Shown here piece by piece: positions 53,536 to 61,508 of a DNA stretch of 64,000 nucleotides. The stretch covers positions 488,275 to 552,274 of the forward strand of contig NZ_BMOV01000001.1 in the NCBI RefSeq assembly GCF_014647255.1. The letters run 5' to 3'. The DNA comes from Iodidimonas muriae. Its GTDB lineage: Bacteria > Pseudomonadota > Alphaproteobacteria > Sphingomonadales > Rhodothalassiaceae. A model generated the notes under the pieces. That model saw nothing but the letters and a program-made list of their open reading frames with translations. It did no database searches and was not told where the DNA came from. Within the stretch, counting starts at the first letter, position 1; every line of letters starts with the position of its first letter. The position numbers and the translations under genes are program-made.

Positions 53536-55293
53536 ATGCAACTGAACGAAGTCACAATCAGAAACTTCAAGGCAATTAAAGAGACGACCATCAAGCTCGC
53601 ACGGATGACGGTCATCGTTGGTGCAAACGGGTCAGGCAAAAGTTCAGTTTTGCAGGCGCTTCATTGGATGTTTCAATCAGGCAGAAATTTGGCGGTTGGC
53701 ACAAATGCAGTAAAGAACGGTAACTTCAGAAAATCTGACGGCGCAACTCTTTCTGAGAAGAACGCTACATACATGCCATCACCGGAATACCGAAATGCGG
53801 GCCACGGTGCGGAATACGGAAACTTCAAAGGCTCTCCTCAGATGGAGGTCGAAATAAAAGCAACCCCAGCGGACGCAAATGAAGACGCCCTGGCTGCTTC
53901 CATGTGGATCAAATCTGCTCGCAATGAAGGCTTGAGCGTCCATGTTCCTTCAAACAACCCATTTGTGCAGTCCTTACGCGATCAGTCCAAGGAATTCAGT
54001 TCCTACATCCCTGGACTTGCTGGCATTGCGTCCGTTGAGGAAAAGCGAACCAAACTAATCGTCCACCGTCAGGCGGCGGCGGGCGATGCAAACACTGTCT
54101 TGCGAAATGTTCTTCTTCTGCTGAAAGGCATTAATTCTTACGGACAACAAGAAACGGGCTTGGATATGTTGCAGCGGTTTGTGTCCGAAGTTATGGGACA
54201 GGTCACCCTGAAAGTCGACTTCATTGAAGACAAACACCAGACAATCCAAGCTTCTTTTCAAACCGAGGTCATGGCCGACGCAGATCCGAACAGGATCAAG
54301 CCATTAGAACTCGCTGGGATCGGTTTTCTGCAGGTCATCCAAATATTTGCCTATCTGATATATTTCCGCCCGGTTTTGCTCTTGGTTGATGAGCCAGATG
54401 CGCATTTGCACCCAACCGCACAGGAACGGTTGATTGGAGTTTTGGCAAAGGCAGCCAAAGATTTCGGAACGCAGGTTATCTTGACAACACATAGCCCGTC
54501 CGTTGTGCGTGCCTTGCCAAATGACGTGCGCGTCATTTGGATGAAGGATGGTGCAGTCCAACCCGACGGAGATACTTCTGGGCGTCAGCTTATGGGATGG
54601 GGCTTGCTCGACAAACGCGTGCTGCTGCTTACTGAAGACACCAAGATCAATATGTTGCGCTCTCTGCTGTCGCAATGGCCCGACTTGGAACGCAACGTTG
54701 CACTGTGGCCATTGCACGGTTCAGGAAAGCTACTTGATCCAAAAGGGTGCGCTTCACTACAGGTATTATTTGGCAAGGGTATGAAAGTGGCAATCCACCG
54801 CGATCGGGACTTTATGATGCCTGAAGAAGCGGAAGCTTTTTCGAAACCGTATTTAGACGTTGGCATTGGCGTTTGGCTGACAAAATACAGTGATGTGGAA
54901 GCGTATTGGGCAAATGCCGGGGCAGTAGCTGCGCATTTCGGAATAGGTGTTCAGGCCGCAAAACAACTTATTGACGCGGCGGTCACATCGGCGCAGCAAG
55001 AATACGCTGATGTTACCACTCGCAACACCAAGCGCAATGATATCCGAAATAAGATTGCTGAATGTAAAAAAGGTGCAATCGGGGCGTTCAATGATGAACA
55101 AGTTGTTCAGGAATATTCGAAAGATGGACAACAGCATGTTGTTTTGGGAAAGACCCTCTGCACGAAGATACGGAAGCAAGCTGAAGCTGAAGGGCACCAA
55201 AGCGAAACGAGTTTTGGAAAATGCGTGCCCTCAGGATTGGATCAAGCCATGGCTGACGATTTAAAGGGTGTCATAGAGCAGTTGATAGCTTAA
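53536..55293 (+). CDS. OLD-type ATPase-TOPRIM nuclease, candidate anti-phage protein
   Basis: 585 residues from the ATG at 53536, preceded by GGAGG with 6-7 nt spacing (a frame from 53506 adds 10 residues). The N-terminal AAA ATPase of the SMC/RecF type has Walker A GANGSGKSS (29-37) and Walker B LLLVDEPDAHLHP (Asp285/Glu286) followed by ILTTHSP. The C-terminal TOPRIM-like domain shows Glu367 (LLTEDTKI), the pair Asp423/Asp425 (HRDRDF) and Glu455 (SDVEAYW), the metal-binding pattern of OLD nucleases. OLD proteins degrade DNA or RNA in phage defence (P2 Old, GajA). No UvrD-like helicase partner (GajB) is adjacent, so it fits a stand-alone (class 1-like) form. GC is lower than the core genome. 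Confidence 0.82.
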   Translation: MQLNEVTIRNFKAIKETTIKLARMTVIVGANGSGKSSVLQALHWMFQSGRNLAVGTNAVKNGNFRKSDGATLSEKNATYMPSPEYRNAGHGAEYGNFKGSPQMEVEIKATPADANEDALAASMWIKSARNEGLSVHVPSNNPFVQSLRDQSKEFSSYIPGLAGIASVEEKRTKLIVHRQAAAGDANTVLRNVLLLLKGINSYGQQETGLDMLQRFVSEVMGQVTLKVDFIEDKHQTIQASFQTEVMADADPNRIKPLELAGIGFLQVIQIFAYLIYFRPVLLLVDEPDAHLHPTAQERLIGVLAKAAKDFGTQVILTTHSPSVVRALPNDVRVIWMKDGAVQPDGDTSGRQLMGWGLLDKRVLLLTEDTKINMLRSLLSQWPDLERNVALWPLHGSGKLLDPKGCASLQVLFGKGMKVAIHRDRDFMMPEEAEAFSKPYLDVGIGVWLTKYSDVEAYWANAGAVAAHFGIGVQAAKQLIDAAVTSAQQEYADVTTRNTKRNDIRNKIAECKKGAIGAFNDEQVVQEYSKDGQQHVVLGKTLCTKIRKQAEAEGHQSETSFGKCVPSGLDQAMADDLKGVIEQLIA

Positions 55294-55516
55294 CCACCAT
55301 CCCATCGCGCGAAATCGAGATGCGATTGCCAGTTAATTTTTGTCGATGAACATGTTTGGTTGTAGCCTCTACGAGAACGTCGAATTTGGATCATATTGCT
55401 CGAGGTTGCGCGCATGCAGCAATGGTGCACAATCGGCCCCGAATGCCCACCACACAAGTTTTATGCCCGACTACTCACCAAACCTTGGGTCTTCATCCAC
55501 CTCCGGCCCGTCGCTG

Positions 55517-55768
55517 TTATGTACCCGTTTCGACAGTCGCACAACGAGACAGACGAAGCGCGATTAGCTTGCGGATGGGCGTTGACACTCTGTCGCGCTC
55601 ATCTCTTTGAATGCGGGAGACAATATCCGGCCAGCGGGGTATGTGCAGTTTGCCGTTTACAATTTTCATCTCACCAGATTCGACCGCCTCGAACATCTCC
55701 CGCATAACATCGACGGCTTCCGTCAGTTCACCCTCGCGGCGCAGTAATTCATTTTCTTTTTCGAGATG
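55517..55768 (-). pseudogene. 3' fragment of an unrecognised gene fused to IS3 orfB
   Basis: Minus-strand codons read KENELLRREGELTEAVDVMREM, then MKIVNGKLHIPRWPDIVSRI and an arginine-rich end before the stop at 55517. It looks like a real protein C-terminus (helix plus short strand region) but has no start of its own; upstream the frame runs into transposase sequence. Family unknown. Confidence 0.4.
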
Positions 55769-56067
55769 CGCTTGTAGCCGATCCGGGCTTTGATGCCGGC
55801 CATCCGGGCAAGACGCGCAACCCGGTTCGGGCAGCATGTCTCCCCTTGATCCAGCAGGTCATCATGCAGTTGGCGATATCCACAAACCTTCCCGCTGTTC
55901 TTCCGTGCCTGCCGGATAAATTCGGTCTTGCGGACATCTTTCCGGGCCCGCTGGCTCTGCGGATCTTTGAGCCAGGCGTAAAAGCCGCTCGGGTGGATGC
56001 GCAGGCAGCGACACATCGCACGCACCGAGAACACGGGTCGATGCTCGGCAATGAACGCGTATCTCAC
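55768..56067 (-). pseudogene. IS3-family orfB, 3'-truncated
   Basis: Begins with a GTG at 56067 (MRYAFIAEHRPVFSVRAMCR), continues through HPSGFYAWLKDPQSQRARKD and GYRQLHDDLLDQGETCCPNRVARLARMAGIKARIGYKR, then leaves the family after about 100 codons. The DDE catalytic core is missing, so it is inactive. The GTG overlaps the orfA stop. Confidence 0.85.
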
Positions 56068-56329
56068 TTTGCATCCATGGCGAAATACGCGGTGGCTTTT
56101 TTAGGGTGTCGCGTTCCTCGGTCACCCTGGTCAGTTCGCGCTTCAATCGCCTGATCTCGCCGTCCTTGTCGCCGCCGCCAGACGGCTCCGAGAACTTCTT
56201 CTTCCACGCGTAGAGAGAATAAGGGCTTACCCCCAGGCGCTGCGAAACCTCCGGAACCGGATAGCCCCGTTCGGTGATCTGAAGCACCGCGTCACGCTTG
56301 AAATCGTCGCTGAAATTGGTCTTGCCCAT
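56064..56329 (-). pseudogene. IS3-family orfA with frame shift near its end
   Basis: MGKTNFSDDFKRDAVLQITE ... GVSPYSLYAWKKKFSEPSGGG ... RLKRELTRVTEERDTLKK is a standard helix-turn-helix OrfA with leucine zipper. The expected ending ATAYFAMDAK is present but in the other frame, after a run of six A's; 266 nt rather than a multiple of three suggests a one-base deletion or a programmed shift site. Probable IS outer end near 56385 (TGAATAGCCC on the minus strand). Confidence 0.8.
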
Positions 56330-56472
56330 GATGGCCTCCTTGCCTCAAATTTAGGGAAGAAAGCGTCTACGAATCTAAGGGCTATTCACACCAAAGGGAG
56401 CTACACACCGGACTTTTCAAAGGAGCACGTCCCCAGCGATAGTAGGTTAGTTTCATCACGCGAATCTGAACT

Positions 56473-57258
56473 CTACGATGGGCAGTTCACATTTATTCCG
56501 TAAACTCCAAAGTCATCTACTAGTTCGTAATTGTTGTAGGTTATCGAAAAAATTCGATCACCGTCTTCCAGTCGAAGTCCGTCTCCCACGCGCATATTAA
56601 CAACATGGACCTCTTTGCCTTCCGGGGACCTGAAGGTAATGTAAGGTGTCGTATCAGTCTGACTCGTACCACTAGTCGTACTCAGACCGACAGAATATCT
56701 TTCTTTACAAACAGTCGCCCCTTGGTTCATCAGAAGGTTAAAGTCCGATATTTTTGAGTAACTTAATTGATCGATTTGCTGATATTTTTCCCGTGCTGTC
56801 GCAGTGAAAAAGTCCCGTCTTAGATTTTCAACTTTGTCGAGTTGAGGTTTCAGTCCGTCAATTCCTTCAAGGAGTTCAGACATCTTGGTTTGCAGCTCTT
56901 CGGACGATAACTGGTCGCCATTGCTTATTTTTTTAATCATATCTTCGATGTCGGAGATTGTTCCTGCAATCTCATTTGTTTTTACTGAAAGTGCATCGGC
57001 AGCAATTTCAGTTTCTGTTTTCCAGCTTTCAGGTTTGAATTTATCAAATTGATAGGTCCAGACTTCTTCTCCGACCATACCGAGCATGAAGATAGAAAGA
57101 GCCAGAACGGAAGACATAATTGGTGCCTTCCGTGCAGAGGTGAGTATATCCTTAAAATGTCCAAAGCGTTTCTTGAAGCCTATCACATTAGGCTTTGAAG
57201 TCTTTGACGTTCGCGATCCGATATCGGTTGCCTTTATAGACCTATTGTTCTCATCCAT
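56473..57258 (-). CDS. Membrane-anchored coiled-coil protein of unknown family
   Basis: 261 residues from the ATG at 57258. A basic cytoplasmic N-terminus (~1-45; many Lys/Arg/Ser/Thr) is followed by one membrane helix (MSSVLALSIFMLGMVGEEVW, ~47-66) and a long helical coiled-coil region (~80-180: EIAGTISDIEDMIKKISNGDQ, LQTKMSELLEGIDGLKPQLDKVENLRRDFF). The C-terminal part is strand-rich (SPEGKEVHVVNMRVGDGLRLEDGDRIFSITYNNYELVD) and ends Cys-Pro-Ser. Topology places the coiled coil and C-terminus outside the cytoplasm. No homology is recognised. Low GC and its place beside the right attachment site mark it as element cargo. It is convergent with the OLD gene, separated by IS debris. Confidence 0.7.
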   Translation of the reverse strand: MDENNRSIKATDIGSRTSKTSKPNVIGFKKRFGHFKDILTSARKAPIMSSVLALSIFMLGMVGEEVWTYQFDKFKPESWKTETEIAADALSVKTNEIAGTISDIEDMIKKISNGDQLSSEELQTKMSELLEGIDGLKPQLDKVENLRRDFFTATAREKYQQIDQLSYSKISDFNLLMNQGATVCKERYSVGLSTTSGTSQTDTTPYITFRSPEGKEVHVVNMRVGDGLRLEDGDRIFSITYNNYELVDDFGVYGINVNCPS

Positions 57259-57388
57259 ACCTATGCTCACATATCAAAAATTGAAGCCTGAAAGAACCAA
57301 GCAAAGCTTGGAATATCTTTATGCCGCGAACGGGACAACGTCTCGATGGAATTGGGATAAAATTTTTCCAACGTGAAGCGAAGCGTAT

Positions 57389-57410
57389 TTATGGGTAAAT
57401 TAATGGGAAG
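57389..57410 (+). repeat. Right pair of putative integrase arm sites
   Basis: TTTATGGGTA (57389) and TTAATGGGAA (57401), with the same 12-bp period as the pair at 49981-50002 and only one base off the repeat, 43 bp inside the right attachment repeat. The matching pairs at both ends strongly suggest binding sites for the integrase N-terminal domain. Confidence 0.65.
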
Positions 57411-57452
57411 GTGCTTTGATATTTCCATAACTTATTGATATTATTGAAAATA

Positions 57453-57466
57453 TGGCGGACGGGGTG
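57453..57466. repeat. Right attachment repeat inside tRNA-Ser
   Basis: TGGCGGACGGGGTG, the reverse complement of the last 14 nt of the tRNA gene, identical to the isolated copy at 49848-49861. Confidence 0.8.
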
Positions 57467-57542
57467 GGATTCGAACCCACGAAGGGCTTGCACCCTTGCC
57501 GGTTTTCAAGACCGGTGCATTCAACCACTCTGCCACCCATCC
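57453..57542 (-). tRNA. tRNA-Ser (anticodon UGA)
   Basis: Class II tRNA, 90 nt with encoded CCA. Acceptor GGATGGG pairs with CCCGTCC, discriminator G, anticodon stem CCGGT/ACCGG with loop CTTGAAA (UGA), a long variable arm, and T loop TTCGAAT. The gene is intact although it is the integration target: its 3' end (57453-57466) is the right attachment repeat. Confidence 0.96.
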
Positions 57543-57746
57543 GCAAGACGCCCTGACTAACCCAATGTTGTGGACTTGCCAAGACCAACATTATGTTTCC
57601 GAGCCAAGACTTGTCGGGAAATGCCAACAAGGCTTGCGATCCCCCTATGCAATGTGGACACTGCCGTAAAAGCGCCGCATCCATTGCGCAGGAACGAAGA
57701 TCGCCACGCCATATGGCGTAAAATGATAAGAGAGGAAAGCCCCAAT

Positions 57747-58802
57747 ATGAGAATTTTTGCCAGCATCGCCGCATTTTTGGTGTTCGCTTCCGCAAATCTT
57801 GGCGCATGGGCGCAATCCGAGACAGAAGCCATGGCCGAAAAGCCGTCCGTCCCGGTATTTGCCAAATGGTTGGAAGGCGTTCGCCTTGAAGCGCGTGAGC
57901 GCGGCATTTCCCAGGCGACCATTGATGCAGCGTTGAGCGATATTCATCCCAATGAACGGGTGGTGGAACTGGACCGCAAACAGCCGGAATTCACCCAGAC
58001 CTTCGAGCAATATCTGGAAAAGCGCGTCTCGGATATCCGCATCAAACGCGGTCGTGAAATGATGGCAAAGCACCGTGACAGTTTGCGTAAGGTGGCTGAA
58101 AAATATGGCGTCCAACCGCGCTTCATCGCTGCGATTTGGGGGCTTGAAACCAATTATGGCGCCTATACCGGCGGCATGAATGTGGTGCAATCCTTGGCGA
58201 CCCTTGCCTATGATCAAAGGCGGGCTGCATTTTTCAGAAAGCAGCTTTTTGCGGCCTTGACGATCATTGATGAAGGCCATATCGCCGCCGCCGATATGAT
58301 GGGGTCATGGGCCGGAGCCATGGGGCAAAGCCAGTTCATGCCCACCAGTTTCAATGCCTATGCGCAGGATTTCGATGGGGATGGACGGCGTGATATCTGG
58401 ACCACCGAGGCCGATGTTTTTGCCTCTATCGCCCATTATCTTGCGTCCCATGGATGGCGCGGAGACATGACATGGGGACGGGCGGTTCTTATCCCTGCCG
58501 GTATGTCACCCACCGAAGGGGATCTGGCGCAAACAACGCCACCGAAATCCTGTGGCCGGGCCTTGAAGGCGCACAGCAAATCTCTGGATCTGGCCGACTG
58601 GCAGAAGCTGGGTGTGCGCCGCCTTAATGGCGAAGCGCTTCCCAAAGCTCCTTTTGCTGCATCGATGGTACAACCGGGTAGTACAGAAGGACGCGCTTAT
58701 CTCACCTATAAGAACTATCGAGCGATCTTGAGTTATAATTGCTCAAATCTATATGCTATGGCTGTTGGTCATCTTGCCGATGCCTTAAAAAGCGCTGAAT
58801 AA
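57747..58802 (+). CDS. Lytic murein transglycosylase, MltB type
   Basis: Cleaves the MurNAc-GlcNAc bond in peptidoglycan. 351 residues from the ATG at 57747 (AGAGGA upstream; the frame is open further but antisense to nothing conserved). A Sec signal (RIFASIAAFLVFASANLGAWAQ) precedes the SLT_2 catalytic domain with FIAAIWGLETNYG (catalytic Glu), GSWAGAMGQSQFMPTSF and DGDGRRDIW. The end NYRAILSYNCSNLYAMAVGHLAD is typical. No lipobox. Starts 204 bp after the tRNA gene and 3 bp before rlpA; the two likely share an operon. Confidence 0.93.
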   Translation: MRIFASIAAFLVFASANLGAWAQSETEAMAEKPSVPVFAKWLEGVRLEARERGISQATIDAALSDIHPNERVVELDRKQPEFTQTFEQYLEKRVSDIRIKRGREMMAKHRDSLRKVAEKYGVQPRFIAAIWGLETNYGAYTGGMNVVQSLATLAYDQRRAAFFRKQLFAALTIIDEGHIAAADMMGSWAGAMGQSQFMPTSFNAYAQDFDGDGRRDIWTTEADVFASIAHYLASHGWRGDMTWGRAVLIPAGMSPTEGDLAQTTPPKSCGRALKAHSKSLDLADWQKLGVRRLNGEALPKAPFAASMVQPGSTEGRAYLTYKNYRAILSYNCSNLYAMAVGHLADALKSAE

Positions 58803-58805
58803 GCT

Positions 58806-59600
58806 ATGCGGGGTGGGGGAGTGATTCGTGTTTCAAAGCTGGCAACGCCCTTGATACTGGCGCTTGCTGTGGCGGCATGTGGGGGTGGTCCGCGGGTCTA
58901 TGCTCCCTCCAGCCCGCCGTCGCCGACTGGCGCCCAAAAAGTAGGCAAACCCTATCAGGTGGCGGGGATCTGGTACTATCCCGCCCATGACCATGATTAT
59001 GATGAAGTGGGGACGGCCTCTTGGTACGGACCCAAATTTCATGGGCGCCCCACGGCCAATGGCGAGGTATTCGATATGAACAAGGTGAGTGCGGCCCATC
59101 CCACCTTGCCTTTGCCAAGCCATGTCCGCGTGACAAATCTGGACAATGGGCGTGCCATTACCGTGCGCATCAATGATAGAGGCCCCTTTGCACGGGGGCG
59201 TATTCTGGATCTGTCGCGCCGGGCGGCCCAGCTTTTGGGATTTGAAAAGCAAGGAACCGCAAAGGTGCGCGTGCAATTGGTGCGCAGTGATGGCAGCATT
59301 GCCGATGCAAGGAACGCGCCCACCGTTCAACCGCGCCAGATTGCCAGCAATGAACAGGTCCTTGGCCCGCTTTTTGTACAGATTGGCTCTTTTTCCGATG
59401 TGAACAATGCCCGAAAACTGCGCCAGCAGCTTTCCGGTATCGGTAAGATTTCCATTGAAACGGCTGACACCCATGAAGGAGTGGTTTACCGTGTGCGTAT
59501 AGGGCCTTTTAAATCCGAACGGGATGCCAGACAGATGCTTGACCGCGTGTTCAAGCGCGGTTTTTATGGGGCCCGCATCTTCACAGACCGGCTTGGCTGA
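58806..59600 (+). CDS. rlpA: RlpA-family septal ring lytic transglycosylase with SPOR domain
   Basis: Lipoprotein (lipobox AVAAC, Cys25) with a double-psi beta-barrel domain (GTASWYGPKFHGRPTANGEVFDMN ... RINDRGPFARGRILDLS) and a C-terminal SPOR domain (LFVQIGSFSDVNNARKLRQQLS). SPOR brings it to denuded glycan strands at the septum. 264 residues. The start ATG at 58806 has a poor SD; a GTG at 58821 is possible. Confidence 0.93.
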   Translation: MRGGGVIRVSKLATPLILALAVAACGGGPRVYAPSSPPSPTGAQKVGKPYQVAGIWYYPAHDHDYDEVGTASWYGPKFHGRPTANGEVFDMNKVSAAHPTLPLPSHVRVTNLDNGRAITVRINDRGPFARGRILDLSRRAAQLLGFEKQGTAKVRVQLVRSDGSIADARNAPTVQPRQIASNEQVLGPLFVQIGSFSDVNNARKLRQQLSGIGKISIETADTHEGVVYRVRIGPFKSERDARQMLDRVFKRGFYGARIFTDRLG

Positions 59601-59641
59601 AACAGAAACTCTTTCGCCGGAATGTCTTTGTAACGTCCAAC

Positions 59642-60829
59642 ATGAAAAAGCGCTTTCAAATGATTGTTATAAAACGACTTGCTGCCTTTGTTCTTTTGCT
59701 TCTTCCGCTGACAGTTGCAGCGCAGGGGATCGATACGGCGGCGCGCCATGCCGTTTTGCTGGAAGTGGAAACCGGCGATATCCTGTTTGAGAAAGAGGCC
59801 AATGCGCCGTTCCCGCCCGCATCTATGGCAAAAATGATGACGGTTTATCTGGCGTTTGAACAGATCAGGGAAGGCGCATTGTCGCTGGACGATACTACAA
59901 GGGTGAGCGACGAGGCGTGGCGGCGTTGGGCCGGCAGTGAAGGCTCTTTGATGTTTCTAAGTGCCGGGGAAGAGGTGAGCGTTTCCCAATTGCTGCACGG
60001 AATCATCGTATCTTCGGGGAATGATGCCTGCACCGTTTTGGCCGAAATGATGTCGGGCACCGAAGATGCCTTTGCTCTTTGGATGACGGAAAAGGCCGCT
60101 GAACTGGGGATGGACAATTCCAAATTCCAGAATGCTTCGGGGTGGCCGGCACCGGATCAATATACCACGGCCCATGATCTGGCTGTGTTGGCGGAACAGA
60201 CAGTTCGGAACTTTCCGGAGCTTTACAGCTTTTATTCCGAGAAAAGTTTTACCCATGGAACAGATTTCCGGAATGGAAAGCCCATCACCCAATCGAACCG
60301 CAATCCGCTTTTATATCGGATGGATGGGGCCGATGGTTTGAAGACCGGCCATACCGAAGCGGCCGGTTATGGCCTTACAGGGTCTGCTATTCGTGATGGC
60401 CGCCGCCTGATCGTGGTGGTGGCGGGGCTGGACAGCATGTCGGCCCGGGCGCGGGAAAGCCAATCCTTGCTGGAATATGGGTTTCGGGCGTTTGATACCT
60501 ATGGCCTGTTCAAGGGCAATGATGTGATCGGTGAAGCGGATGTATGGCTTGGTTCTCAGGGAAAAGTGCCGCTGGTGGTGGAATCCCCGTTGAAGCTGAC
60601 CCTGTCGCGGCGTGACCGGACCGGACTGAAAATGACCCTGAGCTATGATGCGCCCATCCCTGCGCCCATTGTAAAAGGACAACCCGTGGCCAGCATCGTG
60701 ATCACGGCACCCGGCTTGGAAGATCGCCGTATTCCCGTGGTCGCCGGAGCAGATGTGGCGCAAATTGGCGGCTTTGGTAAAATCGGGGCCGCATTGAGCT
60801 ATCTTCTCTTTGGGTCTGCGGGGCAATAA
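59642..60829 (+). CDS. D-alanyl-D-alanine carboxypeptidase (S11 penicillin-binding protein)
   Basis: Trims pentapeptides in peptidoglycan. Sec signal (KRLAAFVLLLLPLTVAAQ), active-site Ser61-x-x-Lys64 (SMAK), Ser125-Gly-Asn127 (SGN), Lys234-Thr-Gly (KTG), and the DacA-type C-terminal beta domain (~280-375). 395 residues; a C-terminal hydrophobic/amphipathic segment is consistent with membrane association. In line with mltB and rlpA, suggesting envelope-growth co-expression. Confidence 0.95.
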   Translation: MKKRFQMIVIKRLAAFVLLLLPLTVAAQGIDTAARHAVLLEVETGDILFEKEANAPFPPASMAKMMTVYLAFEQIREGALSLDDTTRVSDEAWRRWAGSEGSLMFLSAGEEVSVSQLLHGIIVSSGNDACTVLAEMMSGTEDAFALWMTEKAAELGMDNSKFQNASGWPAPDQYTTAHDLAVLAEQTVRNFPELYSFYSEKSFTHGTDFRNGKPITQSNRNPLLYRMDGADGLKTGHTEAAGYGLTGSAIRDGRRLIVVVAGLDSMSARARESQSLLEYGFRAFDTYGLFKGNDVIGEADVWLGSQGKVPLVVESPLKLTLSRRDRTGLKMTLSYDAPIPAPIVKGQPVASIVITAPGLEDRRIPVVAGADVAQIGGFGKIGAALSYLLFGSAGQ

Positions 60830-60869
60830 TGGCCGCCTTTATGATTATGGCCCACTGGACGATGTTCAC

Positions 60870-61508
60870 ATGACCCATGCCCATGGCTTGTTCATTTCGC
60901 TTGAGGGCGGCGAGGGGGTTGGAAAATCTACACAAAGCCGAATCCTTGCGGATCGTTTGCGTGCATTGGGGCATGAGGTCATTCTCACCCGTGAGCCGGG
61001 CGGCGCACCGGGGGCGGAAGATATTCGCCGCTTACTGGTAACGGGGGAGCCGGGCCGTTGGCATCCCATGAGCGAAACCCTTTTGCATGTGGCTGCGCGT
61101 GTGGAGCATGTGGCAAAATCCGTGCGTCCCGCCCTTGATCGTGGCGCTGTGGTGGTCACCGACCGGTATGTGGACAGCACCCGCGTTTATCAAGGGATCT
61201 TGCAAGGCATTGGCGGGCCGGTGGTGGATGAACTGCACCGCATTGCTCTTGGGGATTTGATGCCGGATCTTACCCTTGTGCTGGATCTTCCCAGTACACA
61301 AGGACTGGCCCGCGCCAATCGCCGTTTGGGGGATGAGGATCGCTATGAGCGCATGGGCGATGCCTTTCATGCCCGCTTGCGCGATGCCTTTGTTGCCCTT
61401 GCGCGAACCCATCATGAGCGCTGCCGTTTAATCGATGCCAGTGGAACCGAGGAGCAGGTGGCGCAAGCGATCTGGCCCCATATACAGACATTGGTGAGCA
61501 CACGATAA
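60870..61508 (+). CDS. tmk: Thymidylate kinase
   Basis: dTMP to dTDP kinase. 212 residues from the ATG at 60870, with the P-loop EGGEGVGKST (12-21), the LID/DR motif TREPGG, and DRYVDSTRVYQG. Longer in-frame starts reaching 60810 would overlap the carboxypeptidase gene. The stop overlaps holB by one base (TAATG). Confidence 0.95.
   Translation: MTHAHGLFISLEGGEGVGKSTQSRILADRLRALGHEVILTREPGGAPGAEDIRRLLVTGEPGRWHPMSETLLHVAARVEHVAKSVRPALDRGAVVVTDRYVDSTRVYQGILQGIGGPVVDELHRIALGDLMPDLTLVLDLPSTQGLARANRRLGDEDRYERMGDAFHARLRDAFVALARTHHERCRLIDASGTEEQVAQAIWPHIQTLVSTR

Larger units (their letters stand above)
49848..57466. mobile_element. Integrated element in tRNA-Ser(UGA)
   Basis: About 7.6 kb bounded by perfect 14-bp direct repeats TGGCGGACGGGGTG (49848-49861 and 57453-57466). 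The right copy is the 3' end of an intact tRNA-Ser gene (CCA, discriminator, acceptor 3' strand and start of the T stem). A tyrosine integrase with a phage/island-type arm-binding domain is encoded at the left end. Paired 10-bp repeats lie just inside both ends. Cargo: a small ORF, IS3 debris, an OLD-type nuclease and a membrane coiled-coil protein. Base composition is lower in GC than the flanks. No structural phage, conjugation or replication genes are seen, so it looks like a small defective or satellite-type island. Confidence 0.85.

Noticed and set aside
53536-57258. OLD nuclease and membrane protein as one two-gene defence operon (Gabija- or PARIS-like)
   Set aside because: The genes are convergent, separated by IS3 remnants, and the second protein has no helicase or TOPRIM features; a joint system cannot be claimed.
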